From NCBI GenBank assembly GCA_028357285.1, contig JAOMWM010000009.1, forward strand, positions 1 through 42,096: 42,096 nucleotides of DNA, read 5' to 3'. Below, piece after piece: positions 16,779-25,054 of the stretch. The stretch's first letter is position 1. Each line of letters starts with the position of its first letter. Source of the stretch: Schleiferiaceae bacterium (GTDB lineage Bacteria > Bacteroidota > Bacteroidia > Flavobacteriales > Schleiferiaceae). The position numbers were made by a program, and so were the translations under genes. The notes beneath the pieces were generated by a model. The model did no database searches, was not told the origin of the DNA, and worked only from the letters and a program-made list of their open reading frames with translations.

Positions 16779-17373
16779 TGATGGTAGGTTCTGTTAATGA
16801 GCCAATGGTTAATGCTTCATTCGCGACTTTACTGAATGCTTGAGGATAACTATCCTTGACATCTGCAAAAACAGTCGCATAGGGAGCACTTACCTCAAAG
16901 GTAGCAACATCAACGGCATTTTTATTAATCTTGCCCGCGTTCATTGTAAATAAACTGTCTGTACCAGGTATTCTCAGCATCGTTTGAGCATCAAAACCAT
17001 CACCGAACAATTGCACTGCAACAGGCTCTTGACCTAGCACTCGTAGCATTACGGAATCCTTATTCATTTCCTTTTGGTACACTTTATCGTAGTACATGAA
17101 GCTAGTATCCTTGCGCTCGATAATGTTAATCACACCTGTATCTACAAACGCAACGAGTTCATTAATATCAGAACAGAACGCGCCGTTTTCGGTTTTGAAG
17201 GCCAATTGCGCCTCGCGAATGTTTTCAAGTTTCTCCGTAACATCACAAATTCTCACGCGCTCAATACGCTGGAATTTAATGGGTTGCATGATGCTGTTGT
17301 AAATACGGTACGTGAAGTACGTCGAGAGAAGGATGAGAACTACTTTAATTCCTAGTTGTACCTTTGAATTCAT
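16741..17373 (-). CDS. Conserved membrane-anchored hypothetical, pilin-like layout
   Basis: The 210-residue protein has one N-terminal membrane helix (about residues 7-26), then a helical part with LENIREAQLAFKTENGAFCSDINELVAFV, which resembles the layout of type II/IV pseudopilin-like proteins (periodic check of a peptide after the helix). The rest is probably periplasmic. No prepilin peptidase site is evident, so real pilin function is doubtful. Linkage to DUF3822 and rsmD suggests a Bacteroidota-specific cell-envelope or housekeeping cluster. A TAGTTTTG element lies at 17398-17405, upstream of its ATG. Confidence 0.72.
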   Translation of the reverse strand: MNSKVQLGIKVVLILLSTYFTYRIYNSIMQPIKFQRIERVRICDVTEKLENIREAQLAFKTENGAFCSDINELVAFVDTGVINIIERKDTSFMYYDKVYQKEMNKDSVMLRVLGQEPVAVQLFGDGFDAQTMLRIPGTDSLFTMNAGKINKNAVDVATFEVSAPYATVFADVKDSYPQAFSKVANEALTIGSLTEPTISGNYENTYCKSE

Positions 17374-17397
17374 GGGTCTTAATCAACAATTAATGCC

Positions 17398-17405
17398 CAA
17401 AACTA
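17398..17405 (-). promoter_or_regulatory. Candidate -7 element for the pilin-like/DUF3822/rsmD unit
   Basis: The minus strand reads TAGTTTTG, an exact TAnnTTTG, 24 bases before the start at 17373, in the 45-base divergent gap with the helicase gene. A TTG is 16 bases further upstream, somewhat short of the usual spacing. Confidence 0.4.
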
Positions 17406-17418
17406 CAATAATTTTCAA

Positions 17419-18849
17419 TTGCAATCACCTCAAAATACATATGTCGATCTGAAAGGCTTTTTTCCTTTCGATCCAACGAATGATCAGGACCAATTACTTC
17501 GGAAATTAGCGGTATACCTGAGCATTCGTCGCATTCAACCGGAGGTAATGATTATTAAAGGGTATGCGGGTACAGGAAAGACTACGCTACTGAAAAGTGT
17601 GGTAGCCGTCCATAAAAAGCATACACGAAAAGTAAAGTTGATGGCACCTACGGGTCGTGCAGCCAAAGTGTTAAGCGGCGCTACGGGCTTTGCAGCAAAC
17701 ACCATACATCGAAGCTTATACCGTCCTAAAGTGAGCTCAGGCGGCGCAGCGACTTTTGTTTTAGCGAATAATCCGAACAAGAACACCACCTTCATTGTGG
17801 ATGAAGCAGGTTTGATCAGCACCCAAAGAGACCGTTCTTTAGGCGACCATTCGCTTTTAGAGGACTTATTACAATACGTTTTCGAAGATGCTTCCAACCA
17901 TCTGATATTAGTTGGAGACCCCGCACAGTTGCCTCCAGTAGGACAACCGCAAAGTCCAGCACTTTCTTCAGAATTCTTCGCCAATCAGATGGGGATTCCA
18001 GCAACAGAACACACGTTGCGTCAAGTAACTAGACAAGCATTAGACAGCTATATCCTGAAAAATGCCACAATGCTTCGCCAATTGATTGAAGCCGATTCAA
18101 GCGAACCTCCTGTATTTCAGGCCGGCGGAGATTTAATGAGAGTTGAAGACGGGTATCAATTACAAGAGATTTTCGAGCAACTATATACAGGCGATAGCAG
18201 CGGAAATACAATGGTAGTGCGCAGTAATAAAAAAGCAAATAAATACAATCAAGGTATCCGAGGTCGTATTAAATTTCAAGAAGAGCGCATATCTGCCGGT
18301 GACCAATTCATGGTCGTAAAGAACAACTACTTTTGGCTGCCCGAATCAAGCCAAATGGGGTTTATTGCAAATGGTGAGATCGGTGAGATAAGAAGCATCA
18401 GAAACATACACGAACGGTACGGATTTACCTTTTGTGAGGCTACCGTCGCTTTTGTGGATTACCCCAAACAAGAAGCGATCGATGTCATCCTAAATCTCAG
18501 TGCGTTAGATAGCGAAAGTCCCGCATTAAGCGGAGCCCAAAGTAATAGTCTATATGAGCAGATGATGGCTAAATATTCCTACCGTGGTTCGAAAGGAAAA
18601 ATATACGAATCGGTCAAAAACGATCCTTACTTCAACGCACTTCAAATTAAATTTAGCTATGTCATCACTTGTCACAAAAGCCAAGGTGGACAGTGGGAAC
18701 ATGTAGTGGTGGAACACCCCTATTTACCAGACGGCCCCTCTCCTATCTATTACAAATGGTTGTACACTGCAATGACCCGTGCCACCACTAAAGTGTATCT
18801 AGTAGGGTTTCCCGAAGCATGGTTTGAAGGCGTATCTTTGAGACCTTGA
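17419..18849 (+). CDS. RecD2/Dda-like superfamily 1 DNA helicase
   Basis: The 476-residue protein has Walker A GYAGTGKTT at 48-56, motif Ia LMAPTGRAAKVLS (74-86), Walker B VDEAGLIS (127-134), then VGDPAQLPPVG, and near the end the UvrD_C_2-type CHKSQGGQWEHVVVE and YTAMTRATTKVYLVG. It is an ATP-driven 5'-3' helicase by family. No ATG precedes the conserved N-terminal segment FFPFDPTNDQ; the first usable start is TTG at 17419, with an in-frame ATT at 17389. The next ATG (17548) would remove family sequence before Walker A. It leads a plus-strand unit with an acyltransferase 10 bases downstream. Confidence 0.88.
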   Translation: MQSPQNTYVDLKGFFPFDPTNDQDQLLRKLAVYLSIRRIQPEVMIIKGYAGTGKTTLLKSVVAVHKKHTRKVKLMAPTGRAAKVLSGATGFAANTIHRSLYRPKVSSGGAATFVLANNPNKNTTFIVDEAGLISTQRDRSLGDHSLLEDLLQYVFEDASNHLILVGDPAQLPPVGQPQSPALSSEFFANQMGIPATEHTLRQVTRQALDSYILKNATMLRQLIEADSSEPPVFQAGGDLMRVEDGYQLQEIFEQLYTGDSSGNTMVVRSNKKANKYNQGIRGRIKFQEERISAGDQFMVVKNNYFWLPESSQMGFIANGEIGEIRSIRNIHERYGFTFCEATVAFVDYPKQEAIDVILNLSALDSESPALSGAQSNSLYEQMMAKYSYRGSKGKIYESVKNDPYFNALQIKFSYVITCHKSQGGQWEHVVVEHPYLPDGPSPIYYKWLYTAMTRATTKVYLVGFPEAWFEGVSLRP

Positions 18850-18859
18850 ACCTATTGAT

Positions 18860-19417
18860 ATGAAATACCTCATCGCCCGATTTGTTTTCTTTGTAACCGG
18901 CTGGAAACTTGTGGCATCTCAAGAAGATATAAAAGCCGCTCAAAATTCTGTAATGATTGCTGCGCCGCATACCTCGAACTACGACTTAGTATATGCAGTA
19001 GGCACTTTTTGGCTCATGCGTCTACCCCTGAAATTCTTCATTAAAGACTTTTATACCCGATGGTACTTCTTTGGATTTTTCACATGGATGGGAGCCATTG
19101 GCGTCAACAGGAGTAAACGAAATAACTTAGTCGATCATGCGGCAGAATTGCTGCGGTCAGATAAAGACGTGACTTTGATGGTGCCGGCAGAAGGCACACG
19201 TAAACGCGTGGACAAATGGAAAACGGGCTTCTATCAAATCGCAAAAAAGGCAGGCACACCCATTTCTTTGGGTTTTTTGGACTACGAAAAGAAACATTCT
19301 GGAATTTTAAAAGTGATTCCGTGTGGTGAGGAATTGGACACCTTTACTGAGATTGAGAAAGCCTATATGCACGTAGCTGGTAAATATCCGGAACTCTACA
19401 ATAAAAAGATATTCTAA
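18860..19417 (+). CDS. PlsC-like acyltransferase
   Basis: The 185-residue protein is a small member of the glycerolipid acyltransferase superfamily. The catalytic HX4D is APHTSNYD with His37 and Asp42, and the acyl-acceptor motif is PAEGTRKR with Glu111. Both are canonical, unlike the longer plsC-like protein at 11038. The N-terminal segment FVFFVTGWKLV is a membrane-associated helix. Related short enzymes may act on lysophospholipids or on lipids of the flexirubin/ornithine type; the acceptor cannot be told. The stop TAA and the next gene's ATG overlap as TAATG at 19417, so it is in an operon with the HSDR_N-like gene. Confidence 0.88.
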   Translation: MKYLIARFVFFVTGWKLVASQEDIKAAQNSVMIAAPHTSNYDLVYAVGTFWLMRLPLKFFIKDFYTRWYFFGFFTWMGAIGVNRSKRNNLVDHAAELLRSDKDVTLMVPAEGTRKRVDKWKTGFYQIAKKAGTPISLGFLDYEKKHSGILKVIPCGEELDTFTEIEKAYMHVAGKYPELYNKKIF

Positions 19418-19863
19418 TGTCTCATCCCGAATTACTTTTTCCTTTAGAAATAGCTTCAGCAATAAATCTGCGGGAGAAAGGCGACAGTATTGAAATTTGG
19501 GACCCAATACGGAAGAAATGGCTTGTCGCAGTGCCAGAAGAATGGGTACGTCAGCATTGTATCGAATATTTAAATACACTAGGCTATTCAAAAAGTAACA
19601 TGACTACAGAGGCCGGGATTCAAACAGGATTCAAACAAAAGAGAACCGACATTGTCGCAAATAAAGCAGGTAAACCCATCATCTTAGTTGAATGCAAAGC
19701 GCCTGCTGTAAAACTGAGTCAAACCACATTTAACCAGGCATTTAACTACAATCAAAGCGTTAAAGCGCCTTTCGTGTGGCTTACTAACGGAATGCAACAT
19801 CTGTACTGGGATTGTATAAATAATGTGCAGTGCATGTCATTGCCTCTAGCGGAGTCGATCTAG
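19417..19863 (+). CDS. Stand-alone HSDR_N (type I restriction R-subunit N-terminal) domain protein
   Basis: The 148-residue protein consists almost only of the HSDR_N domain, a PD-(D/E)XK nuclease-like fold. The core acid residues are Asp78 in KRTDIV and Glu92-x-Lys94 in LVECKAP, preceded by Glu65 in TEAGIQ. The start WLVAVPEEWVRQHCIEYL is typical of the Bacteroidota stand-alone form. No restriction methylase, specificity or helicase motor subunit is nearby, so this is not a restriction-modification system. Its TAATG coupling to a lipid acyltransferase and co-direction with a helicase are the only functional hints. Catalytic activity is inferred from the motif only. Confidence 0.85.
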   Translation: MSHPELLFPLEIASAINLREKGDSIEIWDPIRKKWLVAVPEEWVRQHCIEYLNTLGYSKSNMTTEAGIQTGFKQKRTDIVANKAGKPIILVECKAPAVKLSQTTFNQAFNYNQSVKAPFVWLTNGMQHLYWDCINNVQCMSLPLAESI

Positions 19864-20241
19864 ACTACGGATCTTTTTCTCGTCATTCCGGATACCCTTA
19901 GACGCTAAAAAAGCGAAAAGAATACAAACGAAAGGCGCTGCTGCACCCCAACTCGCTTGTGCGCCAGTATTAGTTAAAATTGCTTGAATAATGAAACCCA
20001 TAGCCGCTAAGGCACTAAGCATGCCTAATCGAACCACAACGAGTTGCATTTTACGATTGCGATACAACAAAACTGCGCCACTAAACAGTGACATACTTAT
20101 ACCAAAAGTGAGAAAAGTATACATACCTGCAGTCGCCCTGAACACTTCTGATTCTGTGGCATATAAGGGCAAAATAAAAGCACCTAGAGTACTGATTATA
20201 GCAGCACCAAAAAGGTAAAGGGTCTGAATGCGTTGGATCAT
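19846..20241 (-). CDS. DUF4293 family membrane protein
   Basis: The 131-residue protein begins MIQRIQTLYLF, the start characteristic of DUF4293, and has four hydrophobic segments. I chose the ATG at 20241 because upstream in-frame sequence in the divergent region is not conserved. The family is confined mostly to Bacteroidota and has no known function. It is commonly next to rho in this phylum, as here (142-base divergent gap). Its 3' end overlaps the HSDR_N-like gene by 18 bases. Confidence 0.85.
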   Translation of the reverse strand: MIQRIQTLYLFGAAIISTLGAFILPLYATESEVFRATAGMYTFLTFGISMSLFSGAVLLYRNRKMQLVVVRLGMLSALAAMGFIIQAILTNTGAQASWGAAAPFVCILFAFLASKGIRNDEKKIRSLDRLR

Positions 20242-20383
20242 AGGATAAAAATTTCTTGCGACAAAGTTGAAAAAAATACTGCGCCAATTTTCATTTAATC
20301 TCCAAATCTCACTATTATTGTTGTGTAGAGACAAAAATTGATCGAGCACCGGCTCAACTTCTACCTATTCTATCCCAAATAAC

Positions 20384-21919
20384 ATGTTGACTGAAAACGA
20401 TTTACAGGCACGTAAGCTGCCTGAACTAAAGGACTTAGGGGCATCTCTTGATATTCCAAAAGCCCGTTACATGAAAAAAGGCGAACTCGTTAGCGCCATT
20501 TTAAGTAAAACTGGACAATCCGCCGCTGCAGGCAAACCGACTGATAGCAAAATAAAATCGGACCGTACAGTAACTGACGGAACGAAAGAAGAGGTTGAAA
20601 AAGAGCCGCAAACGCAACACGAAAAGCGTGAACCAAAGGCTAAAAAAGAGCCACAGACGCAGAATAATGAAAACGTCGAGCGCCAAAACAAGGGAAACCG
20701 TCACGAAAAAGGAGGTCGCCCCGAAAAAGGTCCACGTAACAATAACAACAGGGATCAAAACCAACGTGATCAGCGCAATAAACGTAGACCTAAGGAATTT
20801 CATTTCGAAGGCATTATTGCCAACGAAGGTGTCCTAGAAATCATGCCTGATGGTTACGGCTTCCTGCGAAGTTCGGATTTTAACTATTTGAATTCCCCAG
20901 ATGACATCTACGTAAGTCAAAATCAAATTCGGGGAATGGGTCTAAAGACTGGCGACACCATCACTGGCGAAGTACGCCCTCCACGTGAAGGGGAGAAGTA
21001 CTTCCCTCTTGTTAAGGTCAACAGTATTAATGGGCGTACTCCTGAGTATGTTCGTGACCGTGTGGCATTTGAGCACCTAACCCCCCTATTCCCAGAAGCA
21101 AAATTTGATATAACTACGCGGAGAAGTACAGATTCGACGCGCATTATTGATCTGTTTTCTCCGATTGGAAAAGGACAGCGTGGTTTGATTGTAGCACAGC
21201 CAAAAACAGGTAAGACTACTTTGATGAAGGAGATTGCAAATGCTATTGCTGCCAACCATCCCGAGGCTTACATGATTGTCCTATTAATTGACGAACGTCC
21301 AGAAGAAGTTACAGACATGAGTCGTAGCGTGAATGCGGAAGTAGTTGCTTCAACTTTCGATGAACCTGCTGATCACCACGTGAAAGTGGCCAACATTGTT
21401 CTAGAAAAAGCGAAGCGCATGACCGAATGTGGACACGACGTCATCATAATGCTCGACAGTATTACTCGTTTAGCCCGTGCATATAATACGGTGAGTCCTG
21501 CCTCTGGTAAGATTTTATCTGGTGGTGTAGATGCTAATGCATTGCAACGCCCGAAAAGATTCTTTGGAGCCGCTCGTAATATCGAAGACGGTGGATCGTT
21601 GACCATTTTAGCCACAGCGCTTATCGATACGGGATCCAAAATGGATGAAGTCATCTTTGAAGAGTTTAAAGGGACCGGTAATATGGAAATGCAATTGGAT
21701 CGTAAGATTGCAAACCGTAGAATTTGGCCGGCGATTAACCTCACAGAAAGTGGTACGCGTAAAGAAGACCTACTGCTCGCACCTGATGTTCTTCAGCGAA
21801 TGTGGATCTTAAGAAAATACCTTGCAGATATGACGCCAATAGAAGCAATGGAATTCTTGAGCGACCGTGTTCGAAAGACCAAAGACAATGCGGAGTTCTT
21901 AATCTCCATGAACGGATAA
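20384..21919 (+). CDS. rho: Transcription termination factor Rho
   Basis: The 511-residue ring helicase ends transcription at unstructured C-rich RNA. The N-terminal Rho_N/SAP-like part is at about 1-45. Then comes a disordered insert at about 48-137, rich in Lys, Glu, Arg, Asn and Gln. The RNA-binding cold-shock-like domain follows (about 138-215, with [14 protein letters not shown]), then the ATPase with AQPKTGKTT (271-279), [11 protein letters not shown], the [13 protein letters not shown] loop and [11 protein letters not shown]. The insert accounts for the size compared with the 419-residue E. coli protein; similar inserts are known from Bacteroidota Rho. The gene stands alone and is followed by a strong hairpin terminator. 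Confidence 0.97.
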   Translation: MLTENDLQARKLPELKDLGASLDIPKARYMKKGELVSAILSKTGQSAAAGKPTDSKIKSDRTVTDGTKEEVEKEPQTQHEKREPKAKKEPQTQNNENVERQNKGNRHEKGGRPEKGPRNNNNRDQNQRDQRNKRRPKEFHFEGIIANEGVLEIMPDGYGFLRSSDFNYLNSPDDIYVSQNQIRGMGLKTGDTITGEVRPPREGEKYFPLVKVNSINGRTPEYVRDRVAFEHLTPLFPEAKFDITTRRSTDSTRIIDLFSPIGKGQRGLIVAQPKTGKTTLMKEIANAIAANHPEAYMIVLLIDERPEEVTDMSRSVNAEVVASTFDEPADHHVKVANIVLEKAKRMTECGHDVIIMLDSITRLARAYNTVSPASGKILSGGVDANALQRPKRFFGAARNIEDGGSLTILATALIDTGSKMDEVIFEEFKGTGNMEMQLDRKIANRRIWPAINLTESGTRKEDLLLAPDVLQRMWILRKYLADMTPIEAMEFLSDRVRKTKDNAEFLISMNG

Positions 21920-21924
21920 GCAAA

Positions 21925-21950
21925 GCGGCCCACGAGGGCCGCTTTTTTTT
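21925..21950 (+). terminator. Intrinsic terminator of rho
   Basis: A perfect 7-base-pair GC stem (21925-21931 with 21936-21942), loop ACGA, then eight T (21943-21950). The T run merges with the stop codon (21949-21951) of the convergent ABC exporter gene, so little space separates the two units. Confidence 0.9.
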
Positions 21951-23709
21951 ACTCCACTGAAGCAAACTGCTTCTCGTATAAATTATAATACGCTCCAGCT
22001 TTCTCGAGCAGTTGCTGGTGACTTCCCATCTCAACTACTCTTCCTTTATCAAGCACGATGATTCTGTCCGCATGTTGTATCGTCGAAAGACGGTGCGCGA
22101 TGATCACTGATGTTCTGTTTTGTGTAAGTGCAATCAAGGCACGTTGAATCAATTCTTCTGTATGAGAATCGATCGACGAGGTAGCTTCATCAAGAATTAA
22201 TACTGCTGGATTCGTTATATAAGCTCTTAGAAAAGCTAGTAATTGGCGCTGACCTGCAGAGAGCACACCACCGCGCTCCTGGACATTGTAGTCTAAACCG
22301 TCCGGCAAACCCTCTATAAATTCAGAAATACCAATTGCATCAGCAGCCTTCAAAATAGCGTCATCGTTAATACTATCATCGCCTAAAATGATGTTTGACC
22401 GAACCGTATCTGAGAACAAAAAGACATCCTGAAGTACTAGGGCCAACTGCTGACGTAAGTCATGCAAATCCAATTCTTTCAGCTCTTCCCCATCTATACT
22501 CACACGTCCTTTCGCATATGGGTAAAAGCCCATAAGAATCGAAATGATGGTGCTCTTACCCGCACCCGTTGCCCCCACCACGGCTACTGTCTCACCGGGA
22601 GCTACGGCAAAGCTCACCTCATGCAAAATGGGCTCGCCCGCATTGTAATGGAAGTCTACCGATTCGAATTCAATAGCACCTCGCAGTGGACGCAAGCGTT
22701 TTGTACCGTTTGCCTCGCGCTCATGATCACTCTCAAGAAGTTTGAGTACGCGCTCCGAAGCAACCATACCCATTTGTAAGGTGTTGAATCGGTCTGCAAG
22801 TTGACGAAGCGGACGGAATAACATACCGATAAAGATGATCATTGCGGTCAGCTCTCCTACCGTCACTGCACCGCCTTGTGCAGCATTCATACCTCCATAC
22901 CATACCGCTAAACCTATGGAAATGGCACTGAGCACTTCGATGATAGGAAAGAACAATGCGTAATAATAGATGCTTTCAATATTCGCATCGCGGTGGCGGG
23001 CATTGATCGCACGAAATTTCTCAGACTCTTGCTGTTCACGACCGAAAGCCTGAACCACATTCATTCCACCCAGGTGTTCCTGGACGAAGGTGTTGAGATT
23101 AGATACCTCAGTGCGAACGCGTTGAAAGGCGCCCTTTATACCTCTCTGAAACCAACGTGTAGCTACAAATAACACAGGTATAATGGATAAGCTAATTAGT
23201 ACCAGAATGGGATTGAAATAAAAGAACATCGCAACGAGCATAATCACAATGCGGAATAGATCTCCAAAGATGACCAGTATTCCCTGTGAAAAAATTTGAG
23301 CAATGGTCTCAATATCCGAAACAACACGAGTGACCAATTGGCCAATGGGTGTGCGGTCGTAAAATCCCAACTTGAAGGATTGCAATTTATCGTAAAGCTC
23401 AATCCGAATGTCTTTGATGATACTCTGACCCAACCAGTTTGCGGCATACATAAAACCGAATTGGCCCAAACTTTCTAGAATAAGTAAAGAAACCAACCCT
23501 AAACTCAAATTCAATAAATATGCGCCGTCTAAAGCTAAGATAGCATCATCGATAATCATTTTCGTGATGATGGGACGAGCGGTTCCCAATGCGCCGAGTA
23601 CCACCGTTAATACGACTGAACCCCAGAACAATCCACGATAAGGCCGGGCATATGCCATGACCTTAGTGAACAGTTTAAAATCAAACGCCTTCCCGCCTAC
23701 TTTAGACAT
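21949..23709 (-). CDS. ABC exporter, fused membrane and ATPase domains
   Basis: The 586-residue protein has a six-helix exporter membrane domain (about 1-310) and an ATPase domain (about 340-586). Walker A is GATGAGKST (379-387), the Q-loop lies in ALVLQDVFLF, the signature is LSAGQ (483-487), Walker B ends LILDEATS, and the switch His is His539 in AHRLS. The LSAGQ variant is common in this MsbA/YheI-like branch. It may act as a homodimer or pair with another half-transporter. The substrate could be lipid or drug. The gene follows truA by one base, so the two are co-transcribed. The FDRTPIGQLVTRVVSD coupling segment is canonical. Confidence 0.9.
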   Translation of the reverse strand: MSKVGGKAFDFKLFTKVMAYARPYRGLFWGSVVLTVVLGALGTARPIITKMIIDDAILALDGAYLLNLSLGLVSLLILESLGQFGFMYAANWLGQSIIKDIRIELYDKLQSFKLGFYDRTPIGQLVTRVVSDIETIAQIFSQGILVIFGDLFRIVIMLVAMFFYFNPILVLISLSIIPVLFVATRWFQRGIKGAFQRVRTEVSNLNTFVQEHLGGMNVVQAFGREQQESEKFRAINARHRDANIESIYYYALFFPIIEVLSAISIGLAVWYGGMNAAQGGAVTVGELTAMIIFIGMLFRPLRQLADRFNTLQMGMVASERVLKLLESDHEREANGTKRLRPLRGAIEFESVDFHYNAGEPILHEVSFAVAPGETVAVVGATGAGKSTIISILMGFYPYAKGRVSIDGEELKELDLHDLRQQLALVLQDVFLFSDTVRSNIILGDDSINDDAILKAADAIGISEFIEGLPDGLDYNVQERGGVLSAGQRQLLAFLRAYITNPAVLILDEATSSIDSHTEELIQRALIALTQNRTSVIIAHRLSTIQHADRIIVLDKGRVVEMGSHQQLLEKAGAYYNLYEKQFASVE

Positions 23710-23710
23710 G

Positions 23711-24460
23711 CTAGAGGTTGTTATAAGTTACTTCTGTTAGGTATAAGCCTTGTGCAGGGGCACTTGTTCCCATCGCCCCTCTATTTTTTTGTGCGAATCG
23801 GGCGTTAAATTCAGCAACTGACCATTTGCCGTTACCCACCTCGTAAAGAGATCCCACAATAGCGCGAACCATGTTACGGAGGAATCGGTCTGCGGTAATG
23901 TGGAATGCTACTACCTCTCCTTCCATTACCCACTCTGCCCGCGTGACGTTACAAATGGTGGTTTTGTTGTCGGACCCAGCTTTGCAAAAACTTGCGAAAT
24001 CCGTTTCCGAAAGCAGCAATTTTGCAGCTTCATTCATTTTGACAAGATCAGGCAAACGCTCTACCATCCATGCGTTATTACGCCAAAAAGGCGATCCTGA
24101 GGCGCAAAGAATGTATTCATAACTACGTGCCGTCGCATCAAAACGCGCATGCCAATTAGGTTGTACTTCTCGTGCCTCGAAAATGCGAATGGCAGGATCA
24201 ATAAACCTATTGAGACGGTGAACCAATTGGTCCATATGGTCTATACCATTACCCGATTCTGGCACCCAATCAAAATGCACGAACATTTCTTTGGCATGTA
24301 CCCCTGTATCCGTCCTACCTGCGCCCATGGTCTGTATAGGCTGGCGTAAGAGCGTACTTAGGGCGTCATCGAGATCGCCCTGAACCGTCCGGTCCTTCGG
24401 CTGGATCTGCCAACCACAAAAGGGTGCGCCATCATAGGCCAATCTCAAGAGTGTACGCAT
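23711..24460 (-). CDS. truA: tRNA pseudouridine(38-40) synthase TruA
   Basis: The 249-residue enzyme converts U38-U40 of tRNA anticodon stems to pseudouridine. The catalytic Asp51 lies in GAGRTDTGVHA, and the opening MRTLLRLAYDGAPFCGWQIQ, FLRNMVRAIVG and the C-terminal GLYLTEVTY segment are typical. I start at the ATG at 24460: the longer frame starts with TTG at 24505, overlaps the divergent gene and runs through the promoter element at 24482-24489. It leads a two-gene unit with the ABC exporter, one base apart. Confidence 0.95.
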   Translation of the reverse strand: MRTLLRLAYDGAPFCGWQIQPKDRTVQGDLDDALSTLLRQPIQTMGAGRTDTGVHAKEMFVHFDWVPESGNGIDHMDQLVHRLNRFIDPAIRIFEAREVQPNWHARFDATARSYEYILCASGSPFWRNNAWMVERLPDLVKMNEAAKLLLSETDFASFCKAGSDNKTTICNVTRAEWVMEGEVVAFHITADRFLRNMVRAIVGSLYEVGNGKWSVAEFNARFAQKNRGAMGTSAPAQGLYLTEVTYNNL

Positions 24461-24468
24461 TACATTTG
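24461..24468 (+). promoter_or_regulatory. Candidate -7 element for the metallophosphoesterase gene
   Basis: TACATTTG, an exact TAnnTTTG, begins directly after the truA start codon on the plus strand and ends 26 bases before the GTG start at 24495. No TTG is at the expected distance upstream. Confidence 0.4.
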
Positions 24469-24481
24469 AATAGAATTCACG

Positions 24482-24513
24482 CAAAGGTACGCTTGTGACA
24501 CTCAAAAGGACAA
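24482..24513 (-). promoter_or_regulatory. Promoter of truA
   Basis: On the minus strand, TTG (24513-24511, within TTTTTG), a 21-base spacer and TACCTTTG (24489-24482) match the Bacteroidota promoter. The -33 half lies inside the first codons of the divergent metallophosphoesterase gene. Confidence 0.6.
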
Positions 24514-25031
24514 AAATCCTATTACTCTCTGATACGCACAGTCATATGGACGATCGAATCCTTGACTTTGCCGCTGGGGTGGATATGATTTGGCACGCGG
24601 GAGACATCGGCAGTCATGAAGGAATGGATGCGCTTGAAGCATTGGACAAACCCTTAATTGCTGTGTACGGGAATATCGATGACCACACCATGCGAAGCCG
24701 ATATCCACTGCATCAGAAGTTCGTATTGAACGGTGTAAAGGTTTGGATTACGCACATTGGTGGCTATCCACCTCGCTATAACAACAGAACTCGCGAAGGG
24801 CTGAAGAAAGAAAAACCGGATGTATTTGTATGTGGGCACAGTCATATTCTGAAGGTAGTTCATGACAAGAATATCGATTGCTTGCACATGAACCCAGGCG
24901 CAGCCGGAATCCATGGTTTTCATAAGATGCGCACCATGCTCCGGTTCGAATTGGTCCAAGAAGGGAACGAAAAAGGAAAAGTCACGAACCTTGAGGTCAT
25001 AGAATTAGGAAAACGCGGTGAACTCCGTTAA
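24495..25031 (+). CDS. YfcE/MJ0936-type metallophosphoesterase
   Basis: The 178-residue calcineurin-like phosphodiesterase shows all metal motifs: LSDTHSH (Asp13, His15), HAGDIG (Asp37), YGNIDDH (Asn60), THIGG (His87) and CGHSH (114-117). Members cleave phosphodiester substrates such as bis-pNPP or cyclic nucleotides, and the natural substrate is usually unknown. The start is GTG at 24495; no ATG lies near, and an upstream ATG in frame is absent. Its TAA stop (25029-25031) is also the start of a TAATTTTG promoter element for purB. It is the first gene of a plus-strand run with purB and an OB-fold protein. Confidence 0.88.
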   Translation: MTLKRTKILLLSDTHSHMDDRILDFAAGVDMIWHAGDIGSHEGMDALEALDKPLIAVYGNIDDHTMRSRYPLHQKFVLNGVKVWITHIGGYPPRYNNRTREGLKKEKPDVFVCGHSHILKVVHDKNIDCLHMNPGAAGIHGFHKMRTMLRFELVQEGNEKGKVTNLEVIELGKRGELR

Positions 25032-25036
25032 TTTTG
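25029..25036 (+). promoter_or_regulatory. Candidate internal -7 element for purB
   Basis: TAATTTTG, an exact TAnnTTTG, begins with the stop codon of the metallophosphoesterase gene and ends 18 bases before the purB ATG. No good TTG is found about 20 bases upstream (only TTAG at 25005-25008). Confidence 0.35.
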
Positions 25037-25054
25037 TGCTTTAATAGCCTTGCA

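Noticed and set aside
17535-17984. 149-codon minus-strand frame
   Set aside because: Antisense shadow of the helicase gene.
19417-19863. Type I restriction-modification system
   Set aside because: Only the isolated N-terminal nuclease domain is present, with no motor, specificity or methylase gene nearby.
24461-24505. N-terminal extension of truA from TTG 24505
   Set aside because: It runs through the TAnnTTTG promoter element and the divergent gene; TruA proteins begin near MRTLLRLAYDG.
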